A DNA stretch of 64,000 bases from Antedon mediterranea (taxonomy: Eukaryota > Echinodermata > Crinoidea > Comatulida > Antedonidae): NCBI RefSeq assembly GCF_964355755.1, contig NC_092673.1:33055648-33119647 (forward strand). Reading direction: 5' to 3'. The notes beneath the pieces were generated by a model, which was not told where the DNA came from, searched no databases, and saw only the letters and a program-made list of their open reading frames with translations. Each line of letters starts with the position of its first letter. Within the stretch, counting starts at the first letter, position 1. Positions 45,579 through 59,089 of this stretch are shown piece by piece. Made by a program: the position numbers and the translations under genes.

Positions 45579-48500
45579 CTTTGTACAATGGCGTTAAACT
45601 TGGTGATGTTAGGTCGACAACAAATGGTTGCAGATCTAGGTTTGACACGATTTATTGTCCAGACGAGATTGCGAGGAGAGGCGTAAACGTAAGTATTCTT
45701 CAATATTGTTGTTGTTTGGAAAATCCCAATCTGTTTGGATATCGCAACACTAGTTTTTTAGTGCACATGAGCTATATGCTTAATACACTGGACTAATTTT
45801 TTTGTTACAATGGATTGCAGCACCTCCGCCTTAACCACTTGACATACTGCCCTCTATGGTTTGGCCACGCTTTTGTAAAATCTCCCGATATTTTATTTTG
45901 TCAGGACCTCTGTACTTGATGTATCAATGATATGTTAAGTACTGTGGCCGTGTTGAGCCTACATTTCCTCAATTTAAATTGAGGACAGTTAATAACATTA
46001 ACTTTCCTTTATGTTCTCATTATAAAAATAATAATTTATTTTACAGATTCCACAAAGAGATTACACAGCAGCTGTGTCATTGATGATTGATGACCCCAAA
46101 ATGAAATGCTACACACTCTGGTATAACCAACCATTCGGTTTACTAATGACTTTAGTCCTCTGCAGTCTTGTCATTGTCGGTATCATTGGTAACCTTAGCG
46201 GGTTTGGTGAGAGCAATGGACCGTTACATATTGGTGTGTCAACCGTCGTCGCTATCGTACTCTGTCTTGTCATAATTGGTTTATTAAGTCTGATTGCGCA
46301 TTACGAGAAAATTAAAGTGAGTGAATTTTAAAGACATCATTTCATTTCAATATTTAATAATATAATTGTTGATTTAGCATTGTATTCAGCGGGGTATTCA
46401 GAGTTTTGTTGTTTCAACGTGCATATAGTGAAAAGCTAAAAAAGCAGCTCAATCACAATATAGGCTTGCTACCTGATAAACTAGAGTATTTCTGTAAAAG
46501 TAAGCTGGTATTGTAACAGTTTACCTGTTTTACCCATATACACAATAACATAGTAATATGCCTCTAAAAATAAATGGGCACTGTGAAAATTACTATAGGC
46601 TATATGGACACCTTGAAGTTCAACAAAAACAATGCCATTCTGATTTCTCCCCTTGCCTCCGGCCTTCTCTCCCACCAACTCATTTATAGAGCTATAGCTA
46701 TATTTAGAGATATTTGTATTCAAACATCTTTGTTGTTGTTATCTTTATACTTAATCAGTAATTCAAATGTAATTATCATTTATTACCGAAGGGAATTTCA
46801 TTAAGCATTATGTATGTTTGATTAAGGTTAATTAATAATTAGATTTTATCATCAGAATGGCTTAATTATGCATATCAATACAACCACAATATAGATCTTG
46901 AATTGCGACACAGTAATTAATTACATATTACCTAATGACTTTCATGTCATACATTCATCATTTTTTAAATTATCATGTGTTCGTCGGCAACGACAAAGCT
47001 AAGCCTGTGAAATTATATATTGGTAACATCCTTTAGTTACCAATCCCAGAATTCCTTTTCTGTCACATGTCAAGATTTGTTCTCGTGCAGTAACTTTTAA
47101 AATTACTGTTTTGGGTTTAATCCCACCCCCTACTTTATTGATTATATTTTCAAAAACAGGCATATCCCTGGGTATAGTCCAAGTATTGACTTTTAGTCTG
47201 GATGGAAGCCTCTCTCTAGCCAGTTCAGATGACAGGCATATCCCTGGGTATAGTCCAAGTATTGACTTTTAGTCTGGATGGAAGCCTCTCTCTAGCCAGT
47301 TCAGATGACAGGCATGTCCCTGGGTATAGTCCAAGTATTGACTTTTAGTCTGGATGGAAGCCTCTCTCTAGCCAGTTCAGATGACAGGCATATCCCTGGG
47401 TATAGTCCAAGTATTGACTTTTAGTCTGGATGGAAGCCTCTCTCATAGCCAGTTCAGATGACAGGCATATCCCTGGGTATAGTCCAAGTATTGACTTTTA
47501 GTCTGGATGGAAGCCTCTCTCATAGCCAGTTCAGAATGACAGGCATGTCCCTGGGTATAGTCCAAGTATTGACTTTTAGTCTGGATGGAAGCCTCTCTCT
47601 AGCCAGTTCATATGACAGGCATGTCCCTGGGTATAGTCCAAGTATTGACTTTTAGTCTGGATGGAAGCCTCTCTCTAGCCAGTTCAGATGACAGGCATGT
47701 CCCTGGGTATAGTCCAAGTATTGACTTTTAGTCTGGATGGAAGCCTCTCTCTAGCCAGTTCATATGACAGGCATGTCCCTGGGTATAGTCCAAGTATTGA
47801 CTTTTAGTCTGGATGGAAGCCTCTCTCTAGCCAGTTCAGATGACAGGCATGTCCCTGGGTATAGTCCAAGTATTGACTTTTAGTCTGGATGGAAGCCTCT
47901 CTCTAGCCAGTTCAGATGAGTTTTTACAGGAAATGCAATACCAGGGTTTCCCGGGTATAGTCCCAGGGTTTCCCCGGGTATAGTCCCACCCCCTAAAGTT
48001 GATTATACCAGAGGATATACGGGTAATAAATACTGTACAGTACATTATTTTGATTTGATGAATCTCCCTCATTCTAACTACCACATAGTTAGTGGCCATT
48101 GTATTAAAATTTAATATTCCTATATTCCTAATCAGAGACACACTCGATACTAATTTATAATCTTAGGCACATATGAATCTACAATAGCTTTCAGTATATG
48201 CAGTGATGTAGCCACTGGAAATAAAGTGATCTGGTTTTCACAAAAAAAGGGAACATAATCTCTGTTCAAGCCACTAGGTTGTCAAAGCCCTCTGTGAAAA
48301 TGTGATCAGGTTGAAACCTTACCAACTATACTGGGGGCTATGGACCTGATATGACTGTAGAAATCAACCAGATTCGTAACTTGTAATGATACATTAAAAT
48401 ATTATTTTATAATAAATTGTTTTTAAATACTAGTTTGTTTATTTCTTATAGTTAACAACACAAATGGAAAAACCAATCGCAAAGGCTAATGGATATTTTA

Positions 48501-51500
48501 CAAAACACAATGTCTTGATTGCTATGTCAGACAATCTGATTGGTTGCTGGAACAGAGCTGTTGTATCCTTTATAACAATATAATTATAGCATCTTTATTT
48601 TGTGATACTACACTAAACTACCGAGTTATAAAGATTCGGGACACCCCTATTCCGGGGACACTTTCCTAAAAAATGAACGAAAAGAAATATGTAAAAATAA
48701 ATATAATATTTAAATATTAAATAATAGAAATATGAATTATTAAATAGTTTATCCATCTTGTAATTGGTGAGTTACTCGCAAAAAAAAAAACAAATAATAA
48801 ATAAATATGTTTATGTCGTATTGAAGATGTATTGTCCAAAAAGATGAAAAATGAAGATTAATTAAATCAGACTTTGAATAGGTTATTTTGTAGTTTTAAT
48901 AAAGTGAATCACTTCCGTCCCGTGGAAAAAAAACGGAAAAAAATAATGTTTCTACTTTTCGAAGTCAATAACTATTATGTGACATTAAAATGGCATATTC
49001 AACAAACAAAAAACAAACAAAAATTTTTCAGGGGACAATACATCTTTAAAGAGACACTTTGTTGGATGCTCTATTGTACCTAAATGAGCATTTTACACTT
49101 ATCAGGGATTTTCATGAGAGGGTGACCAGAAGTAGCACTATGTGTAACTTCCGTATCCCAATAATTAAAGGATGTGCTGGCAAAATATTTTATTTTAAAA
49201 TGGACCTGAAATGGAATTTCGATTTTCAAGAAATTCACACATGTTATTTAAATGTATCAAATTAACACAAACCCATACAAATAAAAACAAAATGTATAGT
49301 ATTTTGAGTAAAAACGAAATTTTAAGATACCATGGTAAATTAGCGAAAATTACTCACGCCATTGCAATATTCTATTTCAACGGCCGTCGGAAGCCTCTAT
49401 ATTCACGACGTCACATATACACACGATGATATCGAGAGCGTGTATGCCGCCCGATAGTCAGTGAATGATCGACGGCCTGGAAAGATACGCGAAGCGTTGA
49501 CACTAATACTAATTTATTCAATATCTAATGTTGTTGAAATATAGGTCCCTAAAATGTACTTCGTTTGTTCTAAAACCCGAATTTAGAAGGCCTACCTCCC
49601 AAACCTTTACTAGGCCTAGGCCCCCAATCCAGCACGCGGAGTCGATCCACCACCCACATCATGCGGCGAGGCTCCGTTTCATGTGCATCCAAGGACCAAA
49701 GCGATATCAACAACTTGCTGCGCTCATTGTCAAGCCAAAGTAAAATATGAATAAAATTCGTTTTCGAACTGCCTGATTCGTGACAAATAAATTATCATCT
49801 CATATTATTAATTTAATTCTGCTAAACTAAAAACTAAAGAAACTAACAAATTTTAGCAGTATAAATTATGAACGATATACAAAATACACGAACGGAAAAT
49901 ATGGATACGCATCATTGCGCACGGAGCTGTATCCCGGACAACGTTGCCAAGCCAACTTCGGTATTGCCAGAAAAAAATCGTTGATTTTAAGATTTTAAAT
50001 CGTCATTTACTCGATGAATAACCGTTTATACGGTAATAATTTTATCTAAAAAAATTCTAAATACGTTTCTGCAAATGCACAAGCATTTTTTAGAAAATAC
50101 TCCATATATTTCAAAAGTTATAGCCAAAAAACTGCAAATTGTCCATTGGAGGGATAGGAATATATTCGCAAAGTGACGTCACCCGCGAATTTTTTTGATT
50201 TTCAAATGGGGATTTCCCCAAAAGGGCCAATTTATATTTTGTAACAATATACATTCTAGCAACACCTAATAGCCCCCAAAACATCATTCTAAAATGAAAA
50301 AAATCGAAAATCCATTTCAGGTCCATTTTAACGCTATTAAAGCATGGAACAATCTTCCTCTTTATATTAAGAAATCGTTGCAAATATTTTAAATTTTGAG
50401 GTACTTGAGACCTTATTGGTTTTTTTTCCATAGTATATATTGAAATGATAAATTATTATTAAATTATGTTTTGATGTTTTCCTTCAATCTTCTTATCATT
50501 AGCTGCATTTTATATATTATAATCTTGATGACTGTAAGGTAAGAACCATTTCCACTACATACTGACTGTAGTACATTATTTTTACATTTTGGCAAGTTAT
50601 ATGTACTGTAATTTTGGTTTTCAATAAAGTCTTAAGAGAAACCATAGATTGTACAGATAATCAAAAAATCGTTCGTAAAGATATCACATTCAAAATTTCT
50701 ACATGGAGATATAATTATATATTTCTATATGGTACATTAACTAGAATAAAAACCACAAAAATGAAAAGTATTTTTGCATATTGTTATCAATTATGTTTAA
50801 TAATCTTTCACACATTATTACAAACTACAAAAAAAACCACTTTAGCCTTGTCCTAATTCTTAAATATAAAAATGAACAAATTCAGAAGAAAAATAATAAT
50901 TATTATATACGACAAAGCTTTTTTCAGAACAGAATAGAAGGACAATTCATTTTAGTATCATCTGTATCAAAAAAGCATTGGCATTTTTATTTGATACATT
51001 ACACTAATTTGAAATATATGATTATTTGACCAGGCTTCTTGAGTCCTGCATCCTCTGACGGAGTCTGCTTCGACGCCATCACATCAACAGGGGTGCCGCA
51101 AACTGCCCCAATAATTGCGTTACAAAACCAAACCTGAAATAAATACAGAACCGTTTGAAAATGAAGAAAAATATATAACGAAAGAAAAACTAATTTCTAA
51201 ACACTAATATAATATCCAGTAAAGAAATTAAAAGTACTATTTTACAAGGATTAAATAGAATTGAAAGATGGTCAGCACCTCAACAAATTAGTACTATCAG
51301 TGGGAACTGCACATCAGCAATGAACAAGATAGGATAATTATAAAACATGTCAATGAAACTGTAATGACAACTGCTGGTAGTATATGAATAAAATATAAAG
51401 GAAAACAAATAAAATAAATTCATATTTGGATTAAAGAGTACCAGTATTTTGAAAAAATGCTGGTTAGAGTGTAATTTGGTATAACACGTTATGGTGATTT

Positions 51501-54250
51501 TCAATGAATTTACATAAAAATAAGTAAACATGTAAATTACAATATATTGTATCAATATGATTGTCACTCAGGGGTGGACTTGATAATTATAGATTAATTA
51601 AAAATGAAATTAGATGGTGGGTAACCTAATCAATATTAATTAAAAATGAAGTTATTACACATTTTCAATTAAAGATGTATTGTTCCCCCAAAAACATGAA
51701 AAATGAAGATTGATTAAATCCGACTTTGAATACTGGTTATTTTGTAGTTTTAATCAAGTTAATCACTTCCGTAGAAAAAAAAAGGGGAGAAAAATGTATC
51801 TTCAAAGTCCAATGATAAATGTATACATTTGTGTTGTTGTTATAAATGCCTTAAAGGTGTATTATGATAATTATAAAATCAATAATGATTAGTATTAGGA
51901 AATATACAAATATGGATTTGATATTTCCGTAATAGATTCCATTTTTTGAAGGGCATGGGTTACGTTTTCAATTTTTCCTGAGGATATGTTGGTGGCCTAT
52001 AAAAATGTAATTTAAACAACATTAATCATGAAAAGCGGTTTTGTCAAAGACGGTTTGTCATGAGCTTTTAATCTATTCGGCGCCAAAGGAATTCAAATCT
52101 GCATATGCTATCAATTCTTATTGGTTAAAAACCTGATTCATGCAAATATTCCAATCCTTAAATTGATATAGTGGTGTGAACTTCTAATAACAAAAATATA
52201 GGATAATAAACATCTAAGCAGAAGGTAGTTTTGTCTGTTTGCTATGCTACACTGATGAAAAATAATAGTTGATATAGCGCATATAAGCAAGCTCTCAGTG
52301 CCATTTTTGTTTATCAAACACGTACTGTATGGAAACATACTCCCATAATGCAGCTAGTAATCAGCGCAAATTTGTGTCTTGATCTTACCGGTGCCCATTT
52401 TATACACCTAGGTGGAGAGAGGCAAATGTAAGTAAAATGTCTTGCCTAAGGATATACAAGCAATGTGGCGAAAGTTGGATTCGAACCACGATCTTACGAT
52501 CCGTAATCCAACGTCCAACACACTGCACCACACGCCCTCACAAAAAAATTATTCTCTGACACATATATGCTCATTTACTGTAGTCATTGTGATATACATG
52601 ATCAGTTTGGTGTAGTCACAGTGTGCTATCACAACACTCATTAGTAAAATAATGTTCAATAAAGCTCCAATTCCCTTGGTCAATAATTGAAAAATTATTT
52701 AATTTAATAATGATAATGTTTTATTTACAGGAACATTTTAAACGATTTCTTAATGAGTTGAAGTCAAACCAACGAGAATACAACCAGGTAAACATTTTAT
52801 GTGACACCCCTAGGGGACACTTTCTCATGATAACAAAGAATGGAAAATGTTTTTTAACACGTCCAAACACTTAAAATAGTTATAGAAATGCTTAATATTC
52901 TTATTATTTTATTTACTTAGGATGTAACTGTTGGTATCGATCTAAATGGCAGTAGAATAATGGAAAATCCCACAGAAAGTGAAGATACAACTCGTTTAAC
53001 CCTTGACCCACGCAGGGCGATGTTGACGGCAGACACAGAGCCACGGAACTTTGAGGTCAGTGTAGAAATATGATTTGGTTTATTTACTTATTTTCTTATT
53101 TGTACTTATTGTAATTATGATGTAATTAATGCGTCATTGCTTTGATAATTGTGAAATTTGGACTTCCTGGTTTTAGTATGTGACCTATGATGGAAAATCA
53201 ATTCAGTATACATATCTTTATTCAATCAGACCAAATGTCTTGAGAGAGAGAAAAAAACCTGCCAAACAAAGGTCCCAAATAGTATAAAATGAAATAAAGA
53301 GACTATAATTTTCTCAGATACATCCAGAGGGTGCTATTTAAAACATAACATAGTAAAAAAAGGGCACAGTGTAGCAGGAGTTTTTCTCAGCATGGTGATG
53401 TGCATCATACAATATGCATGGTCTGCACATTTTTGTCTTTATATGTACTCGGGATAAAAAAATAATCTGAAGAAATTGCACCTTTAGTGTGAGACATAAG
53501 ATCACAAAGTATTATCATGAGATTTCTAGTACTCTATTAAAGATGTATTGTCCCCCAGAAAAAATAATTCTTGATTATTATTTTTTTTAATACGTCATTT
53601 TGTCATCCACTTTGACCTAAACAAAACTGTAAATTAAAGCAAAAAATAGTCAAATTTGCTGTCGAAATTAACCATTTATTTTGTCATTTTATAAGCGAAA
53701 ACATGTTTTTTTTCCAGTTTTTTTTTCTACGGATGTGATTAGCTTGATTAAAACTACAAAATAATCTTCAAATATATTTAGGAAGTAGGTTAGCTATTTT
53801 TAACAGATAATATTTAATCTCATAATTCATGATTTCTGTCTGAGACTGAGAAATACAAATTTCGCGGCTTGCTTAAAGCCGATTTTCCACTAGGCTTATA
53901 CGCATGTGTATTCATGCTTCCATCTTCCTCTCTATTCATGCGTATAAGCTGAGACTTTTGATTCGCGCAAACAAATTCGCCTAGTAATGGAAAATAGGCT
54001 TTAAGGCAGGTCACAAACTCATGTATCTTGTGTGCCAGTTCATTGAATATGAATTTTGTTATAATATTAATTTGTCTTTTTTTTTTCTCTACAGGAAGAA
54101 GTTGAACTAATATTATTACAACACAGTGCTGTTTACACTAAGTTACTCATTAAAGGAAAATTACCAAAAGGACAAAGAACATTACATTGCAAGAAAGGAA
54201 TGTGTCTTTGTCAGTTTGTGGCACGAGTCATATACAACAAAAACATTTGA
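45579..54250 (+). CDS. TMEM268: transmembrane protein 268 (DUF4481), lacks first exon
   Basis: Seven exons: 45579-45688, 46047-46316, 48452-48562, 50503-50538, 52731-52787, 52921-53055, 54095-54250 (TGA). The first needs one base from an upstream exon; all others are phase 0. About 290 residues are visible against 342 in human. Exon 2 holds two membrane helices (LLMTLVLCSLVIVGIIG and VSTVVAIVLCLVIIGLLSLI). Family landmarks follow: AKANGYFTKHNVLIAMSDN, IYYNLDDC, a helical FLNELKSNQRE, an acidic linker, and a C-terminal domain with LLIKGKLPKG and CLCQFVARVIY. By family knowledge this is a two-pass membrane protein of poorly known role (the human protein has been linked to integrin beta 4). The frame is intact and the gene is probably functional. 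Confidence 0.9.
47156..47919. repeat. tandem repeat, 76 bp x about 10 copies
   Basis: Each unit runs from ACAGGCATRTCCCTGGGTAT through TAGTCCAAGTATTGACTTTT and GTCTGGATGGAAGCCTCTCT to AGCCAGTTCAGATG. R is A in units 1, 2, 4 and 5 and G in the others; units 4 and 5 share CTCATAGCC. Flanking GGGTATAGTCCC pieces at 47945-47990 and 2655 are related. It lies in TMEM268 intron 46317-48451. Confidence 0.95.
48821..49049. mobile_element. MITE family D (AAAGATGTATTGTCCCC termini)
   Basis: GAAGATGTATTGTCC at the left is mirrored by GGGGACAATACATCTTTAA at the right. Left-end-like partial copies occur at about 51669-51800 and 53540-53800, sharing CACTTCCGT and TTAAAACTACAAAAT blocks. It lies in TMEM268 intron 48563-50502. 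Confidence 0.7.
49197..50335. mobile_element. possible inverted-repeat element in TMEM268 intron
   Basis: AAAATGGACCTGAAATGG followed by ATTTCGATTTT at 49197 is inverted near 50300-50335 (CCATTTCAGGTCCATTTT). The intervening 1.1 kb includes CpG-richer sequence (about 49400-49700) unlike its surroundings. The boundaries beyond these arms are not clear. Confidence 0.5.
52265..52541 (-). mobile_element. tRNA-derived SINE, family 1, second copy
   Basis: Same arrangement as 6318-6620: minus-strand head with GGTGCAGTGTGTTGGACG and B box GGTTCGAATCC, body with CTCTCTCCACC, and end GCGCTATATC. It lies in TMEM268 intron 50539-52730. Confidence 0.8.
53873..54004. mobile_element. MITE with TTAAAGCC termini
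   Basis: TTAAAGCCGATTTTCCACTA at the left is mirrored by AGTAATGGAAAATAGGCTTT at the right; CGCATGTG and CATGCG give inner pairing. The CCACTAGG part recalls family C. It lies in the last TMEM268 intron, 90 bases before the final exon. Confidence 0.7.
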
Positions 54251-57200
54251 AGAAGAGCCTATTATATATTTTAATTCCACTGACACAGATAATGAACTCG
54301 TGAAATAAGTTATTTTCATCCAAAATTTCATCATATCCAGAACCGTGATGCGAAATCAGAAATTGGTTGCTACTACCTGTTCTGGAAAACTTTTTAGGCA
54401 ATTCCATTTTTTACACTCTCAATATCACTTGGGGTTCTACATCTGAGATGAATTTAACTCGGAACAAACCAACAGTTTTGTAACTGTGTGGGTTAATGAA
54501 TGAGTTGATGGAGCTTGTAGATGTTAGCGGTCGACCATTCATAACATTTAATTAGTACACATGCGCAAATTCAAGAAGAAGATGGCTCCCTCTATAATAT
54601 GAACTCTGACGGCCTGAGAAATGCAGTATAAAAAAATGCTGCTACATGTTCAGCCACAGCTATTTAAATAAGTCTTCTATTGTTACAATTCATACCAATA
54701 TTGATATTTTATCAGCAAAAAATCGATAAAAATATCAATATAATTTCTAAAACTAATTTGCACTTGTTCGGTTTCATGGAACGGAAGACAGTGTCATATG
54801 ATTTCCATTTGAACAAAACATGCCATCTTCTATTATTGCGTTAAACGGAATCCGTGCGAAGGTAGTTTTGCTCTTTACAAAAGTTTTAAACTTAAAATTT
54901 ACACAATAAGAAAAAAATAGCAATAACAATAAAATTGAATTTCTCGGACTTGTAAATAAGAGATTATTTTATGAAAGATGTAACATAGGTTTTTGAATGG
55001 TGACATATATAATACTGAAATAAAATAAATTCAGAATAATTGTAAATTAGATATATTCTCTTTGTAAAAGAATGTAATATTTACAATTAGAAAAATTATT
55101 TTACAATTGCTGATTAGGAAATTGGTTATATATTCCTTTGATACAAGTAAAGACATTTAAACATAGTAAAGTAAATTATTTTGTTTTCTCTTTTACAAAA
55201 AAGTTTTAATGTAACAAGTCCTCATTTTGTATTTTTCTCATAATATTCTTCAAATTAGATTCTGCTTATTTTATCTTTTCCCCATCTCTCCACATGTCAT
55301 CTTATTTGAACATTATGCTCTACATTCAACTTCTAAATTCCAATCTCTCTTTGATTTATCATTTCATAAATGTCCATCCATCTAAACCGATCTAAACTAC
55401 TTAATTTTCTTTGATCCTTTCTTCTCCACTGTTAACCATATTTCCCACATAACTCCTCTTATTTTTAAAACAAATTTGCATATGTAAATAAGTTTTGTAC
55501 ATCCAACTATGGAAAAAAAACAATACTTTATCCAACAAGTCTTTCACGTGTAGATATACTTATTAATTAATGGCACAAGTTATGTTTTCAAAATGGGTTT
55601 TACGTTACACAGAATGTCAATGTGACAAATCCATATATAGTCATTTAATGCTAAATATGGGCATACTATAGATTGACTTATCACATTATTTTTAGCTTAC
55701 ATTTTTTTATCTAGTTTTGGTGTTAAAATATTTCCATTGCTTTTATAAGAACCACGTTTCATAGTGTATAGGAATTAAATTATTGTTACAGTACGGTTAA
55801 TTATGTATATTTTGTAAAACTGTACTGAATTTTATTGTTTAAAATGCTTAAAAGTATTTATTAGATAACTAGGCCTAGATTGAAGCAATAATCTTTTTCC
55901 ATCTTAAAAGTTGTCGAATCATTAGTTTTTCTTTTCTATATTTTTTTATATTATATTTTTATTACAATATTTTTACCCAAACTTGTTTGTAAACCCTTTT
56001 TTCTACTTTATTTATGCTATATCCCCCATGTTGCCTTATTCTTAATGTTCCTGTTCATTTATTTACCTCTTTTATCTATTATAATTTTGTATTTGTAAAG
56101 TTATCCAATGTTTAAAATTTTTACGCTACATTTTTTTTCTGGCAATACTTCAGATCTTGGAAAAATCCTCTATGTTTTGAGCTACAATGAAGTAGGCTCT
56201 AGACCTGCTACATATATTGATGTATGCTACAATAAGAGATGCCACAACTACTAAATGCTACAAGTATAGTACTAAAGGTACATAGGTCTAGCATAAAAAT
56301 AAATACACAATTCTACATATGTACGCTACAAATATTAGTTTTAAGGATAAATGCTACAACTATCTGCTACACAATTCTACATTAATGTAATAGAATGCAG
56401 GTGTGGGGAAAATGTCATGTCAATGTCTGCTACACGTACAAGAACATGCTACAATACGATGCTATAATGTATCATGCCACAGATCTGTAGCAATACAGAT
56501 GTTGGAAGCAAATGTCATGTCACAGTGTCACACAAACATGCTACAAATGCAATAATGTACTGCAACTATTAAAACAACTATGCTTTAATACAATATCGTT
56601 TAACTTAAAAAACACGTTGCAGTAAAAATATCAATACTGCCCTACATAAAACCAGTGCTACAATTATTAACAGAAACAAATGCTACAGGTGATCTCTATG
56701 CTGTTGCACTGGTCACTTAATAACTGTAGGTCTAACTGTATCAATTTCAAATGTTTATGCAGACGATATTTTTAACAAATCAAACTTTTATATTTAACAT
56801 TAAAATGTCTGTCATTTGTTTTAAATTATTTATCAGTGCATTGTGTCCGGGGATATTCTCATCCAAGGAAAATACTCTCATAACAGAAACACGATATTTA
56901 AAATATAGCTATACTGTTATATATTTAGACATTTGTTGTAATGTGTATTCAATACATTAATAATATTATTTAATACTTTGGTAGGTTTGTAAACTCCGGA
57001 ATATCTTCTCATCATCACAACTCGTACATCTTGACGTCATAGAAATTATGAAATGGTAAAAAAATGTTTTAATAACAACGCAATATAAACGGTATATTTT
57101 TCTTGTGTATATTTTAAAAAATTACAATGTAGATCACACGTGTCAAGATAATATTATATAGATGAATTATTACTTGCATTTTTAATGATATACATTCTTG

Positions 57201-58229
57201 AAAATGTTTTGTTTCTTTTTGAACGTGTTTAATAAAACGTACGGGGCTACTATTATTGATTGTTTGTATTTATGTGTTTTATTTATTGGGTTGATCGACT
57301 AATCGAGTTATTGAGGATAATATTGGATCCAATTTCCATCGGCGATCGTTAATCCTACGCTGTCTATACACTAGCAAAAAGTTTGCAAATTCGAAGTCTG
57401 CAACAAAAATAGATAAAAAGTAAACGTTTTAGTATAAGAGTAGGTTTTACTAGGACCTTTTTGATTATTGAACATTTATTTTGATAACAGGTGTCTAGAA
57501 AACTCAGATCTAAGATGTATCCGAGTTTAATGATAACGGCATAAAGGGCGTAAAGAACAAAAAGTATAAATATACGAAGAATAAAAACTATAAACTTGTG
57601 ACGAGTTCGCTTGTGTTTTCAAAAGTTTATATAAATCGGGGGGAAGAGCGAATTATTTCTCCTGGTATAAATATACGATTTGTTTGTCTTACGTGGGTTC
57701 GGCCCACTTTATTTCCATAGGCCTATACAGTTTTTCTCTGTATGAAAAAAGGGCAGTATATTCAATTTAAAAATGACAAAAATGCGTTTGTCTCGGAACC
57801 AGCAACCATTATAATAAAGAAGACCTACCATGAGTGATGGAAGAATGAAAACAGAGGGCACGTTCTAAATATTTTAGCATGTCCTAGCATTTACCTCCTT
57901 GGTCTTAGAATTGAATGGTATGAGAAAAAGATTCTCAAAGAAAAGACTTCGATCTTCTCTATTAAATCCATGGAGTAAAGAATGGCACGACATCCTAAAA
58001 CTACTAAACAAAAGATAATCTCATGAATTCTCCAAGACATTATTTAATTATTCAGTTTAATACAAAACACTAACATTCCTACTAAAATATCTAACTTCTA
58101 AATATGCATTTTATTTTTGCCTATTCCATAAAAAAGGTGATACTGTATTAAGCTACGTAACGCATTCAGATGACACCATGATAAAATGGTCAATATTATC
58201 GATATTCTGGCAACCGTAATTATTGAAGA
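54251..58229. other. TMEM268 3' flank and intergenic DNA
   Basis: 4 kb, AT-rich. No coding exon is supported. The 3' UTR of TMEM268 probably uses one of several AATAAA motifs (for example about 55020). The TGCTACA-rich tract at 56160-56700 is the only distinctive structure I see. Confidence 0.55.
56160..56700. repeat. irregular TGCTACA-rich tract
   Basis: GCTACA occurs about a dozen times in 540 bases, mostly as TGCTACA, nearly all on the plus strand and with irregular spacing of roughly 10-100 bases. It is not a clean tandem repeat; the inter-motif DNA looks unrelated from unit to unit. Confidence 0.65.
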
Positions 58230-58247
58230 TTTCGCGGGAAATGGCGG
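58230..58247. promoter_or_regulatory. E2F and YY1-like sites at the Polycomb-like gene promoter
   Basis: TTTCGCGGGAAA (58230-58241) is a complete palindromic E2F consensus, overlapping by one base ATGGCGG (58241-58247), the YY1 core. A plausible non-coding first exon follows and ends at 58275 before GTAAGT, so these sites would sit at or beside the transcription start. The reading is from motif and position only. Confidence 0.6.
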
Positions 58248-59089
58248 AATTTGAGAAGTGATTGAATGAGATCGAGTAAGTTCAACTATGTTTTTTTGTG
58301 TTAATTATGTACTTTGAAAGTAATTTAGTTAATGCATAGAACATTACTATAGTTTAAAAATAATTTTTAGATGTGAACTATGTAATTATTCTTATTCATT
58401 AATGAACTGTACGTAATTTTACTACCACTAAGCTAAGCCAGGGCAAGCCAGTAAAGTCTGCACTGACTACTGTTGCATGCTGAAACAAAACTGGTAGGCC
58501 CAGTGGTAGGGAGTGTTCAGTCTCTTAACGTGTAGGCCTAGATCAGGCTAGGCGATAGAAGGTAGTTAAATATATGATAAGTGCTCATTTAATTGGAAGA
58601 TTTTCATGCTAATTAGTAGATGAACATTAATTCATGATTGAAAATGTATTTCAATTGATTGTATTAATATAATAAATAAATTATTATTTTTATTATTGAC
58701 ATTTTTAGGACACGTTTACACCGTACAGTATACTACTACTAGGCCTAGTACTTACTAGGTAGGCTACTCTACACTACACTAAAAGACTAGCTATGAAGCC
58801 TACTACTAGTACTAGGCCTACCCTGTCTTTCGGTCTTCTTTATGATATAAGAAAACAAATAAAAACAAATCATAAACTTAGTACAGTATTACTAACTCTA
58901 TATGCCCTACACAGCAAAAACCCAGTGGCAAATATTTGTGTATTACATTAAAATTCTAGGCTAGCCTATATATACTATGTAGTACAATAGCCATGATCCA
59001 GTCATGGAGTTATATGATCAACTAAGAAACTCTTCTTTACATTCAAATTTTTTTAGATAACAAGAACAAACATTAAACAAGAAAAGGTA

